A stretch of DNA of 64,000 bases from the NCBI GenBank assembly GCA_003241695.1, contig QFPN01000005.1, forward strand, positions 124,001 to 188,000, written 5' to 3'. Below are positions 1 through 8,334 of the stretch, piece after piece. The translations under genes were made by a program, and so were the position numbers. The stretch is from Ancylobacter novellus (GTDB taxonomy: Bacteria; Pseudomonadota; Alphaproteobacteria; Rhizobiales; Methylopilaceae). How positions within the stretch are numbered: position 1 is the first letter of the stretch; each line of letters opens with the position of its first letter. Below the pieces are notes generated by a model. It ran no database searches, was not told where the DNA came from, and saw only the letters and a program-made list of their open reading frames with translations.

Positions 1-2
1 TG

Positions 3-611
3 GTCGACACCGCCTCCATGACGCTCGTCGAGATTCTCGCCGAGATCGAGGACGCACATGCGGAAAACCTCGACGTCGCGCGGGTGCATTCGGGCGATCC
101 GTCGATCTACGGCGCGACCGCGGAGCAGTATGCGGCGCTGCGCGAACGGGGGATACCGTTCGAGATCGTGCCCGGCGTGCCGGCCTTCGCGGCGGCGGCG
201 GCCCGCCTCGGCGTGGAGCTGACCGTCCCGGAAATCGCCCAGACGATCGTGCTCAGCCGCCTGTCGGGCCGCGCGTCGAAGATGCCCGAGGCGGAGACGC
301 TCGCTGCCGTCGCGGCCTCGCGGGGGACGCTCGCGTTGCATCTTTCGGCGAAGCAGCTTCCCCGCATCGCCGCCGAACTCGCGCCGCTTTACGGCGCCGA
401 CTGCCCGGTCGCGCTGGTCGCCCGCGCCACATGGCCCGACGAGGCGATCGTCCGCGGCACGCTGGCCGACATCGTCGAGAAAGCCGCCCCGCTCGGCGTC
501 GAGCGCACCGCGCTCGTCATCGTCGGCCGCGCGCTCGACGGGCTCGCGGAGGCGTCGAGCGCGCTCTATTCGCAGGAGTACGACCGGCATCTGAAGCCGG
601 CGGAGGAGTGA
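3..611 (+). CDS. cobM: Precorrin-4 C11-methyltransferase (5' end cut by window edge)
   Basis: CobM adds the C-11 methyl group to precorrin-4 to give precorrin-5 in the aerobic (late cobalt insertion) cobalamin pathway. The reading frame is open from base 3 with no start codon, so the N-terminus lies outside the window; about 202 codons remain of a family length near 255. The tetrapyrrole methylase motif GDPSIYGA and the following EIVPGVPAFAAAAARLG segment, which line the SAM and substrate pocket, are intact. It runs convergently into the cobGHIJ operon with only a few bases between the stop codons, leaving no room for a separate terminator. The first visible Met (base 18) is internal, because the preceding codons VDTAS continue the family alignment. 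Confidence 0.93.
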   Translation, partial: VDTASMTLVEILAEIEDAHAENLDVARVHSGDPSIYGATAEQYAALRERGIPFEIVPGVPAFAAAAARLGVELTVPEIAQTIVLSRLSGRASKMPEAETLAAVAASRGTLALHLSAKQLPRIAAELAPLYGADCPVALVARATWPDEAIVRGTLADIVEKAAPLGVERTALVIVGRALDGLAEASSALYSQEYDRHLKPAEE

Positions 612-615
612 GGAC

Positions 616-2280
616 CTACCGCTCGTCCTCGTCCGGCGTGTCGTAGACACGCGGCGTGTACATCCAATGGCGGCCGTCGGCGCGAGCGAAGACGCGGGTC
701 TTGGACGAGCCGACGACGATCAGCGTGCGCATGTCGACGACGGCCGGATCGATCTCGCCGAGCGTCGTCACCGTCATGCGCTCGGCGGGACGGCCTATGT
801 CGCGGGCGAGCGCGACAGGCGTCTCGGGGGCGCGGTGGCGGCGGACGATCTCAAGCGCGTCGTCGAGCTGCTTGCGCCGCCGCAGCGAGGCCGGGTTGTA
901 GAGCGCGAGCGCGAAGTCGGCCCCGGCCGCGGCGTCGAGGCGGGCCGCGATCGTCTCCCACGGCTTGAGCTGGTCCGACAGCGAGATCACCGCAAAATCG
1001 TGGCCGAGCGGCGCGCCGAGACGCGAGGCAGCCGCCTGCATCGCGGAGATGCCGGGCACGACCTCGATCGCGACGCCGGGCCAGCGCGCGGGCTCCGCAG
1101 CCGCAGCCTCCATGACGGCCGCCGCCATGCCGAAGACGCCGCTGTCGCCCGACGAGACCACGACGACCTCCCGCCCCTGCGCCGCGAGCGCCATGGCGGC
1201 GCGGGCGCGTTCGAGCTCGACGCGGTTGTCGGAGCCGTGGCGGCGCTGGCCGGCGCGCTCCGGCACCATGGCGAGATAGCCCTCATAGCCGACGAGGTCC
1301 TGCGCCCGGTCGAGCGCGGCGGCGGCCTCCGGCGCGAGCCAGCCCTTCCAGCCGGGGCCGAGGCCGACGACGGTCACGCGGCCCGACGCCCGGCCGAAAA
1401 CATGCGGCGCCTGCGGCGCGGGGAAACGATGGAGGCGCAACCCCGGCTCGCCATGGACGATCTCGCCGCCCTCGATCCGGTGTTCGACAAGCCGCAACGG
1501 AACGCCGCGGGCGTCGAGCCGCTCGACGAAGACGTGATGGATCGGCGCGCCTTCGGGCGCGGTCGCGAAGGACAGAGCCGCCGGCGCGAAGCCGAGGCCC
1601 TCGATCGCGGCGTCCAGCCGGTCGAGCATGGCGGCGTCCGGCCGGTCGAACTCGGCGACCAGAACCTTGGGATGGTAGAGAAGCCCGCCCTCGGGCGGCG
1701 CGCCGGCCTCGACCGCGATCCGGAGCACGACGTCGCCGTCGGCCGAAAGCGGCAGGTTCGAGTTCTCGATCCACGGCGCCGAGCCTTCGAGCCGCGCCTC
1801 CCTGCCGCCGAGAAGCGTCGATGTAATCGCCTTGGCGTCGTCCGGATTCACCAGCGCGTAACCTGGCGGCGGCGCCTCGAGAATCACGCCGAAACGACGC
1901 GCGCCGGCCCCGGTCAGCGCCGCCGCGCCGCCGAGAGCCGCCGCGAGCTTGCGGGCGAGCCGATCGGCGCCCGTGAGGCCTCCGAGCAACGGCACGACGG
2001 TCTCGCCGTCGTCGCTCAGCGCGATCACCGGCGGCTCGGAGCGTTTGTCCTTGAGCAGCGGCGCAAGCAGCCTGATCAGGATGCCGGAGGCGCAGACGCC
2101 AACGATCGGGCGGCCGGCCCGGAACAGTTCCCGGACCTCGGCGGACGGATCCTCGAACGATCCGTCGAGCCCCTCGACACGGCCCGCGAGGCCGAGAGCG
2201 TCCCCGCCGATCGCGTCCGCGGCCCTGCGGGCGATGGCGGCGCCGGCCGCGTTGAAGGCGAGGACGGCGGGACGGCTCAC
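616..2280 (-). CDS. cobJ: CbiG-like domain fused to precorrin-3B C17-methyltransferase (CobJ)
   Basis: The 554-residue product has two parts. Residues about 300-545 are a complete CobJ/CbiH SAM methyltransferase (GLGPGWKGWL near 306, SSGDSGVFGM near 376, VPGISAMQAAASRLG near 408), which methylates C-17 and contracts the ring of precorrin-3B. Residues 1 to about 285 resemble CbiG (GVCASGILIRLLAPLLKDKR near 61 and a LLGGLTGADRLA segment near 98). CbiG opens the delta-lactone of cobalt-precorrin-5A in the anaerobic pathway; its usual SGHxGGAN-type motif is here altered to GGLTGAD, so activity of this half is uncertain. The start is GTG, overlapping the cobI stop as GTGA. Neighbouring cobG marks the pathway as aerobic, so the N-terminal half may serve the poorly understood CobE role. 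Confidence 0.9.
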   Translation of the reverse strand: MSRPAVLAFNAAGAAIARRAADAIGGDALGLAGRVEGLDGSFEDPSAEVRELFRAGRPIVGVCASGILIRLLAPLLKDKRSEPPVIALSDDGETVVPLLGGLTGADRLARKLAAALGGAAALTGAGARRFGVILEAPPPGYALVNPDDAKAITSTLLGGREARLEGSAPWIENSNLPLSADGDVVLRIAVEAGAPPEGGLLYHPKVLVAEFDRPDAAMLDRLDAAIEGLGFAPAALSFATAPEGAPIHHVFVERLDARGVPLRLVEHRIEGGEIVHGEPGLRLHRFPAPQAPHVFGRASGRVTVVGLGPGWKGWLAPEAAAALDRAQDLVGYEGYLAMVPERAGQRRHGSDNRVELERARAAMALAAQGREVVVVSSGDSGVFGMAAAVMEAAAAEPARWPGVAIEVVPGISAMQAAASRLGAPLGHDFAVISLSDQLKPWETIAARLDAAAGADFALALYNPASLRRRKQLDDALEIVRRHRAPETPVALARDIGRPAERMTVTTLGEIDPAVVDMRTLIVVGSSKTRVFARADGRHWMYTPRVYDTPDEDER

Positions 2281-3002
2281 GGGATCTCCCGGCTCGGAAC
2301 GACGATGATGGAGAAGTACGGCGCGGAGGCCGGGTCGACGTCGGCGGCCGGCATCACCCGCTCGGCCTGCTGGCTCGCCCGCTCGACGTAGAAGGCGCGC
2401 TCGAGCGCCCCCGCCGTCTGGAGCGCCGAACGCACCTTGGCGAAGGTGCGACCGAGCTTCATCACCACGGCGGCGTCCGCGGCCTCGAGGCGGCGGACGA
2501 GCTCCTCCTCAGGCAAGATGCCGGGAATGACCGTCACCGTGTCCCGGCGCAGCACCAGAGGACGGCCGAGCGCGGCGGGCGCGGCCATGACGGAGGACAC
2601 GCCGGGCGAGACCGTGGTCTCGTAACGGTCCTTGAGACGCGCATGCCAGTAGATGAAGGAGCCGTAGAAGAACGGGTCGCCCTCGCAGAGCACGCAGACA
2701 TTCTTCCCCTCGTCGAGCCGCTGCGCGATCTCCTCGGCGGTGCGGTCGTAGAAGTCTCGCATCACCTGCGGATAGGACGGGAGATCGGCCTCGGGGCTCG
2801 CGGTGATGGGATAGACGAGCGGCAGAAGCTCCTGGTTGTCCCGAAGATGCGGACGCGCGGCCGAGAGCGCGACGCCCTTGCCCGCCTTCGCCGCCGGATA
2901 GGCGACGACCTGCGCTTCCGCGATGAGACGCACGGCCTTCAGCGTGAGAAGCTCCGGATCGCCCGGCCCGACGCCGACGCCCGAGAAACGGCCCGGCGTC
3001 AT
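2277..3002 (-). CDS. cobI: Precorrin-2 C20-methyltransferase
   Basis: CobI methylates precorrin-2 at C-20 to form precorrin-3A, the substrate of CobG encoded in the same operon. The 241-residue protein shows the tetrapyrrole methylase signature GVGVGPGDPELLTLKAVR at the N-terminus, the CEGDPFFYGSFIYWH motif near residue 110 and the VSPGVSSVMAAPAALGRPL segment. Length is normal for the family. The ATG overlaps the cobH stop (ATGA) and its own stop overlaps the GTG of cobJ, so the three are probably translationally coupled. Confidence 0.95.
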   Translation of the reverse strand: MTPGRFSGVGVGPGDPELLTLKAVRLIAEAQVVAYPAAKAGKGVALSAARPHLRDNQELLPLVYPITASPEADLPSYPQVMRDFYDRTAEEIAQRLDEGKNVCVLCEGDPFFYGSFIYWHARLKDRYETTVSPGVSSVMAAPAALGRPLVLRRDTVTVIPGILPEEELVRRLEAADAAVVMKLGRTFAKVRSALQTAGALERAFYVERASQQAERVMPAADVDPASAPYFSIIVVPSREIP

Positions 3003-3622
3003 TCGGAGGGATCCGCGAGCGTGTTCAGCGCCGCGACCGCCATGGCGCTGCCGCCGCGCCGGCCAAGCAGCGTGAGGAACGGAACGCCGCGCGGATCACA
3101 CGCCAGTTCGTCTTTCGATTCCGCCGCCCCGATGAATCCGACCGGCAGACCCACGATCGCCGCGGGCCTGGGCCACCCCGCGTCAAGTTTCTCAAGCAGA
3201 TGGAACAGCGTCGTGGGCGCGTTTCCGACCGCGACCACGGCGCCCTCGATCCGGTCGCGCCACAGCTCGACGGCGGCCGCCGAGCGCGTCGTGCCGAGGT
3301 CCTTGGCGAGGCCCGGCGTCTCGGGCGCGTCGAGCATGCAGAGCACCTCGTTCTCCGCCGGCAGGCGCGAGCGCGTGACGCCCGAGGCGACCATCTTGGC
3401 GTCGCAGAGGATCGGCGCGCCGCGCTTCAACGCCGCGCGGGCGGCCGCCACGATGTCCGGGGAGAAGCGCACGTCGTCCGGCAGGTCCGTCATGCCGCAA
3501 GCGTGAATCATGCGCACGACGACGCGCGCGACGTCATCCGGCAGGCTTGAGAGGTCGGCCTCCGCGCGGATCGTCGCGAAGGAGCGCCGGTAAATCTCCG
3601 CGCCGTCCCTGACATAGTCCAT
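2999..3622 (-). CDS. cobH: Precorrin-8X methylmutase
   Basis: CobH moves the C-11 methyl group of precorrin-8x to C-12, giving hydrogenobyrinic acid. The 207-residue product carries the RMIHACGMTDL segment near residue 37, which contains the catalytic histidine, and the closing IVGLPVGFIGAAESKD stretch typical of CobH/CbiC. The start MDYVRDGAEIYRRSF matches the usual family N-terminus. It lies about 80 bases downstream of cobG and overlaps cobI by four bases. Confidence 0.95.
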   Translation of the reverse strand: MDYVRDGAEIYRRSFATIRAEADLSSLPDDVARVVVRMIHACGMTDLPDDVRFSPDIVAAARAALKRGAPILCDAKMVASGVTRSRLPAENEVLCMLDAPETPGLAKDLGTTRSAAAVELWRDRIEGAVVAVGNAPTTLFHLLEKLDAGWPRPAAIVGLPVGFIGAAESKDELACDPRGVPFLTLLGRRGGSAMAVAALNTLADPSE

Positions 3623-3700
3623 GCTGTCGGCGGCCCCCGTTCCCGCGACAGCCTTGTGACGGTCAAGCGCCCGTGAGGCAAGGCGTTCTTTGTGGCGCCT

Positions 3701-4930
3701 TCAGTCTCGGTCCCCGAGCAAAGCGAGGATGTCCGCGGCCGAAGGTCCGTCGAGCCGGCGGAGCTCCGGTCCGGGCCGCCGCGGAGCGCCATGGCGATGA
3801 AGCCCCCAGCCGTCGCGAACGCTGTCGCCGAGCAAAAGAAAGTCGGCGGGCGTCGAGCCGGCGCATCCCTTCGCGCAGGCAGACAGATGAAGCCGCGCCG
3901 GCGCTTCGGGAAGACGCTCGAACTCCCGCGCGGCGAGCGCCAGCACCTCGGCGGCGAGTTTCTTGGCTGGTTCGCGCGCGCGATCGCAGCAGCCCGCCCC
4001 CGAGCAGGCCGCGACTTCGAGCCGACGGGCGACGGCGACGGGCGTGAACCCCGCCGTCTCAGCCGCCGCGAGGACAGCGTCCGCACGCCCGGCGGCGACA
4101 TCGGGAACCACGACCGCCGACCATGGCGCGAGCCGCACCTCGCCGTTCCCATCCGCTTCCGCAACGCAAGCGAGGAACCGCAGCATCACAGGGTCGAGCC
4201 GGCCGACCGGCGCGGGCAGAGAAAGCGCGGAGCGTCCGACCTCGCGCGTCGCCACAGCCCCATAGCGTGGGGAGAGCGGATACAGCTCAGCTACGCGAAC
4301 ATCCTGCTTCGCGATCGCGCCGAGCGTCTCGACAGGGATGTCCTTCGAGCGCGCGTCAGGACCGATCGCCGCCGCGGCGGCGGCGAGAGCGAGCAGCGCA
4401 TGAAGCGTCTCGCGCTCCCCGAACACGCCGAGAAGCCGGCCGCCGACGTAAAGCGCGACGCCCTCTTCGACCGCGACCACCGTTACGTCGGAGGGCGCGG
4501 CCCCAACCCGGCACTCCCCCCCACCATCCAGGACGAAGGAGAATTTCGGAGACAACAGAGCGATCCATGGAGCCGTCACGAGCGCGTCGTCGAGGGCGAG
4601 CGCGAGCGGCCGGAGATCGCGAATTTCGAGAGGGTCCAGCCCCGCAAACGGATCGAGCAGGATGTTGCGTCGCCGGTCGGCCTCGCCATGGAATTGAAAG
4701 CCCGTATGCTCGAGCGCGGCGACGAGCGCCGGGCCGGCGTCGAGCGCCAGTCCGCGGATCTGGAGATTCGCGCGGTTCGTGAGGTCGACGACGCCGGAAC
4801 CCAGGCGCTCGGCCGCATCTGCGACTGCGCGAAGCTGTGCGACGGTCAGCGCGCCGCCCGGCGCGCGCAGGCGCGCAAGGCCGCCATCGGCCATCGCAGC
4901 GAGACGCACCATTCCGGGACATTCAGCCAT
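3701..4930 (-). CDS. cobG: Precorrin-3B synthase (monooxygenase CobG)
   Basis: CobG is the oxygen-dependent enzyme that hydroxylates precorrin-3A and forms the gamma-lactone of precorrin-3B; it is a marker of the aerobic route. The 409-residue protein has the duplicated nitrite/sulfite reductase-like fold: an N-terminal half-domain (LTNRANLQIRGL near residue 50) and, in the C-terminal third, the ACSGAGCC and ACAKGCAG cysteine motifs expected to hold the [4Fe-4S] cluster. It is first in the cobG-cobH-cobI-cobJ operon. I looked for a cobalamin riboswitch in the roughly 180 bases upstream, shared with a divergent gene, and could not recognise one. Confidence 0.93.
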   Translation of the reverse strand: MAECPGMVRLAAMADGGLARLRAPGGALTVAQLRAVADAAERLGSGVVDLTNRANLQIRGLALDAGPALVAALEHTGFQFHGEADRRRNILLDPFAGLDPLEIRDLRPLALALDDALVTAPWIALLSPKFSFVLDGGGECRVGAAPSDVTVVAVEEGVALYVGGRLLGVFGERETLHALLALAAAAAAIGPDARSKDIPVETLGAIAKQDVRVAELYPLSPRYGAVATREVGRSALSLPAPVGRLDPVMLRFLACVAEADGNGEVRLAPWSAVVVPDVAAGRADAVLAAAETAGFTPVAVARRLEVAACSGAGCCDRAREPAKKLAAEVLALAAREFERLPEAPARLHLSACAKGCAGSTPADFLLLGDSVRDGWGLHRHGAPRRPGPELRRLDGPSAADILALLGDRD

Positions 4931-5029
4931 GCGCCGTGTTCGCGCTCCGGACGCGGAAAGGCAAGCGATCCACGGCCCACATCGCGACGTTCCGCCGCGC
5001 AGTAAGCCAAGAACGGCAGCTGACGATGG

Positions 5030-5054
5030 GGAACCTGCGGCCGCGGGCGACGTT
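5030..5054 (+). promoter_or_regulatory. EcfG-type general stress promoter (GGAAC-N16-CGTT)
   Basis: GGAAC at 5030-5034 is followed after exactly 16 bases by CGTT at 5051-5054, the consensus recognised by the alphaproteobacterial ECF sigma factor EcfG/SigT. It faces the DUF883-type gene, with about 56 bases between the -10 element and the ATG. By eye I found no second perfect match in the intergenic gaps of the window. Confidence 0.72.
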
Positions 5055-5110
5055 GTACAGCCGGAAGGCGGGTTTTGCCGCCGCTCATTCTGATCAAGAG
5101 GGTTTCAGTC

Positions 5111-5494
5111 ATGGCGGACAGAAAAGCGAGCGCGCTTGCGAGCGACGCCGGCGCGCAGCTCGCCGAACTCAGGGATACGATCGCCGATCTCGGCGAGCGC
5201 GTGGCCGACATAGCGGCGGCCCGCGGTCGCGAAGCGCGCCGCCACGCCCGCGCAGCGGCGAAGTCCGCTTCAGCGACCGGCGCGAGCCTTTACGACGATG
5301 GAGTCGACGCGCTCGAACACGCCGGCGACGCCGCGCTCTATTACGGTCGCCGCGCGAGCCGCGTGGTGCGCAACAATCCGGGACTTTCGGCGCTCGGCGT
5401 GCTGGTCGGCGTCGGCGTGATCGCCGCGATCGTCTACGCGTCGCAGGAAGACCATCGTCGCTGGTACGAGCGTCGGCGCGGCGGCTGGTTCTAA
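5111..5494 (+). CDS. DUF883/YqjD-ElaB-like membrane-anchored protein
   Basis: This small protein of 127 residues has a charged, alanine-rich amphipathic helical region (about residues 10-90) followed by a hydrophobic segment LGVLVGVGVIAAIVYA near residue 98 and a basic tail. That architecture matches the DUF883 family (E. coli YqjD/ElaB/YgaM), stress-induced inner-membrane proteins that can associate with ribosomes. I chose the ATG at 5111 over an upstream ATG at 5075 because an AAGAGG Shine-Dalgarno lies just before it and the family proteins begin near there. The EcfG-type promoter upstream fits a stress role. The specific function is inferred from family resemblance only. Confidence 0.75.
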   Translation: MADRKASALASDAGAQLAELRDTIADLGERVADIAAARGREARRHARAAAKSASATGASLYDDGVDALEHAGDAALYYGRRASRVVRNNPGLSALGVLVGVGVIAAIVYASQEDHRRWYERRRGGWF

Positions 5495-5515
5495 AAGACC
5501 GCCTGAACAGAAACG

Positions 5516-5546
5516 ACAAAGGGCGGCGCTGAAGCGCCGCCCTTTT
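5516..5546. terminator. Bidirectional rho-independent terminator
   Basis: A perfect 9-bp GC stem (5521-5529 with 5534-5542, loop TGAA) is flanked by an A-run on the left and TTTT on the right. It lies between two convergent genes, so it can serve both. Confidence 0.88.
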
Positions 5547-5568
5547 CATTTGCCGAGACGGCGACGCC

Positions 5569-6549
5569 TCAGTCGATCTGAGCGCCCGAATCCTTGACGA
5601 TCGGAGCCCATTTGGCGAGCTCCTTCTTGGTGAATTCGGCCAGTTCCTCGGGGCTAGATCCGACCACCACCGTGCTCGCTTCGGCAAGCTTCGCCTTGAC
5701 GGTCGGATCGTTGACCGCGGCGACGCCGGCGTCATGGATCTTCTTGACGATCGCCGGGTCGAGGCCCGCCGGACCGAACAGCGCGTTCCACGAATAGGTC
5801 TCGTAGCCCGGCAGCGTCTCGGCGATCGCAGGCACGTCCTTCAGGCTCTCGACGCGCTCGGCGGTCGTGACCCCAAGCGCCCTGAGACGCCCGGCCTTGA
5901 TGTGCTCGATCGAGGACGGGAGGTTGTCGAACTGGATCGGTACCTGACCCGCGATCACGTCGACGAGCGCAGGACCCGAGCCCTTATAGGGAATGTGGAC
6001 GAGGTCGACGCCCGCCATCTTCTTGAACAGTTCGCCCGACAGATGCAGCGGCGAGCCGTTGCCCGAGGACGCATAGGCGTATTTGCCCGGGTCCTTCTTG
6101 GCCATGTCGATCAGTTCCTGAACCGACTTCGCCTCGAATTTCGGGTTCACGGTCAGGACGTTCGGCACGTTCACCAGCAGGGTGATCGGGCTGAAGTCCG
6201 CGATCGGATCATAGGCCTTGCGCTTGTAGAGCGCCGGGTTGAGCGCGTGGGTCGCGACGGTGGCCATCAGGATCGTGTAGCCGTCGGGACTGGATTTCGC
6301 GACCGAGGCGGCGCCGATGTTGCCGCCGGCCCCGCCGCGGTTGTCCACGATGACCTGCTGGCCGAGCTTCTCGCCCATCTTGGCGGCGACGAGACGCGCC
6401 ACGAGATCGGTCGACCCGCCCGGCGCGAAGGGGACGACAAGGGTGATCGGCCGTTCCGGAAACTCGGCCGCGGCCGGCGTCACGAAGGCCGCGAGCGCAA
6501 GGGCCGCCGCCCCCGCAAGACGCGCCGCGAGGGAGAAGGGTTTCTGCAT
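5569..6549 (-). CDS. Bug/TctC family periplasmic solute-binding protein
   Basis: The product of 326 residues is a tripartite tricarboxylate transporter-type (Bug family) binding protein. It opens with a clear signal peptide (hydrophobic stretch about residues 8-27, likely cleavage after PAAA), then the family hallmark ITLVVPFAPGGSTDLVAR, the DNRGGAGGNIGA segment and YASSGNGSPLHLSGELF. Bug proteins bind carboxylates or other small organic molecules in the periplasm; the ligand cannot be read from sequence. No tctA or tctB membrane subunits lie beside it, which is common for this expanded family. Confidence 0.92.
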   Translation of the reverse strand: MQKPFSLAARLAGAAALALAAFVTPAAAEFPERPITLVVPFAPGGSTDLVARLVAAKMGEKLGQQVIVDNRGGAGGNIGAASVAKSSPDGYTILMATVATHALNPALYKRKAYDPIADFSPITLLVNVPNVLTVNPKFEAKSVQELIDMAKKDPGKYAYASSGNGSPLHLSGELFKKMAGVDLVHIPYKGSGPALVDVIAGQVPIQFDNLPSSIEHIKAGRLRALGVTTAERVESLKDVPAIAETLPGYETYSWNALFGPAGLDPAIVKKIHDAGVAAVNDPTVKAKLAEASTVVVGSSPEELAEFTKKELAKWAPIVKDSGAQID

Positions 6550-6687
6550 CTTCAGCTCCTGGAAGGACTTTCCGGGCGCCGCCCTTCACCGGGCGGTCGT
6601 GATCCCGGCGGACAAGGCCGGGCTGAAACCGACTGTGGCATGCCGTCGCGCATCCGTCGACAACGCAAGACCTTGATCGCGCAGGCG

Positions 6688-7983
6688 TCAGCGACCGATT
6701 GCGCTTACGTCGCCGGGATTGGGGAAACAGGTCGGCGGCATTCCCTGCTTCTCCTCCCAGCGCCCGACTGCGACGCGAGTGCGGAAACCCACGAGCCCGT
6801 CGGCCGACCCGACGTCGTGCCCCTGCCGTTCGAGACGTTCCTGCATCGCGGCCACGTCCGCGCGCGTCATGCCTTGCGGCGTCGACCACTTGCCGAGGAT
6901 CGGGCCGCCGCCGCGCATCCGATCGGCGAGATGGCCGACGAACAGCGCGTAAAGGTCGGATTCGTTGTATTCCTTGAGCACATAGAAGTTTTTCGAGACG
7001 AGGAACGCCGGTCCGGTGCGGCCGGCCGGCGCCATCAGGTTGTGATCGCCCGTCTTCGGCAGCGCCGCGCCGCCCTTCGCCCGCACGCCGAGTCTCGGCC
7101 ACTCCGCCGCCGGCCTGGTCTGATCAGGACCTTCCACCGTGCAGGACACGGCGGCCGGCAGGTCGATTTCGACGCCCCAGCCCTGCCCCGAAACCCAGCC
7201 GTGACGCTTCAGGTAATTGGCGATCGAGCCCAGCACGTCCGGCACGGACGTCCAGATGTCCCGACGACCGTCGCCGTCCATATCGACGGCGTTCTCGAGA
7301 TACTTCGAGGGCAGGAACTGCGGCTGGCCCATCGCGCCCGCCCAAGAGCTTTTCATATCGGCAAGCGCCACATGATCGCCCTCAAGCACCTTCAGCGCGG
7401 CGACGAGCTCGCCGAAGAACCGCTCCTTGCGTGCGCCGATGAACGCTTCGGTCGCAAGCGCCCGGACCGCGACGTAGGGGATTTTGGCTTTTCCGAAGCG
7501 CGATTCCCGGCCCCAGATCGCAGCGACGATCTCACGCGGGACGCCGAAACGCCGCTCGACGGCGTCGAACGCCGCCTTGTGGGTCTTCAGCGCGGCCTGG
7601 CCTTCAAGGGTGAGCGCGGCGAAGTTCGGCTCGGCGACGTATTTCGCCGGGTCGCTGAACTCGGCCTGACGCTGCGGCCCGCCAAGCTTCGGCGCGCCGG
7701 GCGGCGCGAGGTCCGGCAAGGTCCAGTCGAGCGTCACGCCCGCCATCGCGCCGTCGAAGGTTATGGCGGAAACGCCGGCCTTGACCGCGGCGGGCTTCAA
7801 CTCGCGCTCGACCCAGACCTTGAAATCGGCCTCGACGCGTGGCCGGTCGACCGCCGCGGAGGCGCTCGACGCCGCCGCGAGCACGAGAAGCGCGCCCGCT
7901 GCAAACCGCGTCAAGGCGGCGCTCAAGCCAACTGAAACGATCCGCGTCAGAAAAAAGCGCGACGCACGAAAATACGCGTTCAA
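6688..7983 (-). CDS. MltB-type lytic murein transglycosylase with C-terminal peptidoglycan-binding domain
   Basis: This 431-residue enzyme should cleave the MurNAc-GlcNAc bond of peptidoglycan with formation of 1,6-anhydroMurNAc. After an N-terminal hydrophobic signal region (about 15-43) comes the SLT_2/MltB domain: the catalytic glutamate lies in IVAAIWGRESRFG (near residue 158), followed by AMGQPQFLPSKYLENAVDMD with the calcium-site-like DMDGDGRRDIW. Residues about 365-425 are a PG_binding_1 domain (RADVAAMQERLERQGHDVGS). A CtrA-type site lies about 65 bases upstream, so cell-cycle control is possible. Confidence 0.9.
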   Translation of the reverse strand: MNAYFRASRFFLTRIVSVGLSAALTRFAAGALLVLAAASSASAAVDRPRVEADFKVWVERELKPAAVKAGVSAITFDGAMAGVTLDWTLPDLAPPGAPKLGGPQRQAEFSDPAKYVAEPNFAALTLEGQAALKTHKAAFDAVERRFGVPREIVAAIWGRESRFGKAKIPYVAVRALATEAFIGARKERFFGELVAALKVLEGDHVALADMKSSWAGAMGQPQFLPSKYLENAVDMDGDGRRDIWTSVPDVLGSIANYLKRHGWVSGQGWGVEIDLPAAVSCTVEGPDQTRPAAEWPRLGVRAKGGAALPKTGDHNLMAPAGRTGPAFLVSKNFYVLKEYNESDLYALFVGHLADRMRGGGPILGKWSTPQGMTRADVAAMQERLERQGHDVGSADGLVGFRTRVAVGRWEEKQGMPPTCFPNPGDVSAIGR

Positions 7984-8046
7984 GACGTGGAACCTTTCCC
8001 GAAGCCGGACTGTTCAGGCGAGCAAGGCCATGTCACGGCTCCGGCG

Positions 8047-8061
8047 TTAACCATCAATTAA
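8047..8061. promoter_or_regulatory. CtrA-type binding site (TTAA-N7-TTAA)
   Basis: TTAA at 8047-8050 and TTAA at 8058-8061 are separated by exactly seven bases and followed by C, the full consensus of the alphaproteobacterial cell-cycle regulator CtrA. The site is the core of a palindrome (GGCGTTAA ... TTAACGCC, 8043-8065) in the gap between the divergent transglycosylase gene and a small plus-strand ORF. Confidence 0.6.
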
Positions 8062-8108
8062 CGCCTCGGGATCACGATTTCTTAAGGGATCGATCGGGGA
8101 AGCCGTTG

Positions 8109-8330
8109 ATGCCATACGCAGCAGCAGTCGTGTTTCAACCGGCCGCGCCCAATGTGGCGCTGATCGCTTCCCGCGAGAAAACAGCGGTCGGCGACATGCG
8201 CGCCTTCCTTGCAACCATCAAACCCCAGAGCCCGTCGGAAGCGCTCCGCCTTCTGCGGAAGGCCTATCCCGAAGCTCCGCTGAGCCTCCGCGTCGCGGCA
8301 TGCGGCCTTTCAGACATGCGCGCAGCCTGA
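8109..8330 (+). CDS. Small hypothetical protein
   Basis: A 73-residue ORF starting MPYAAAVVFQPAAPN and ending with GLSDMRAA. I do not recognise it. Support comes from a GGGGAAG Shine-Dalgarno-like stretch about 10 bases before the ATG, its fit in an otherwise empty gap, and mixed non-repetitive composition with no membrane segment or signal. It ends five bases before the convergent pssA stop. The CtrA-type site lies about 50 bases upstream. A longer frame extends upstream of this ATG but would overlap the transglycosylase gene. Confidence 0.45.
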   Translation: MPYAAAVVFQPAAPNVALIASREKTAVGDMRAFLATIKPQSPSEALRLLRKAYPEAPLSLRVAACGLSDMRAA

Positions 8331-8334
8331 CGCC

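Noticed and set aside
667..2391. Long plus-strand frame opposite cobJ
   Set aside because: Low-quality Arg/Gly/Ala/Asp-rich translation antisense to a clear CbiG-CobJ protein; typical of GC-rich shadow frames. The same applies to the long antisense frames at 5734-7935, 14876-16624, 26567-27919 and 36828-38468.
4931..5110. Cobalamin riboswitch upstream of cobG
   Set aside because: The position would be right, but I could not find the conserved B12 box or the surrounding core elements on the minus strand. A covariance search would settle it.
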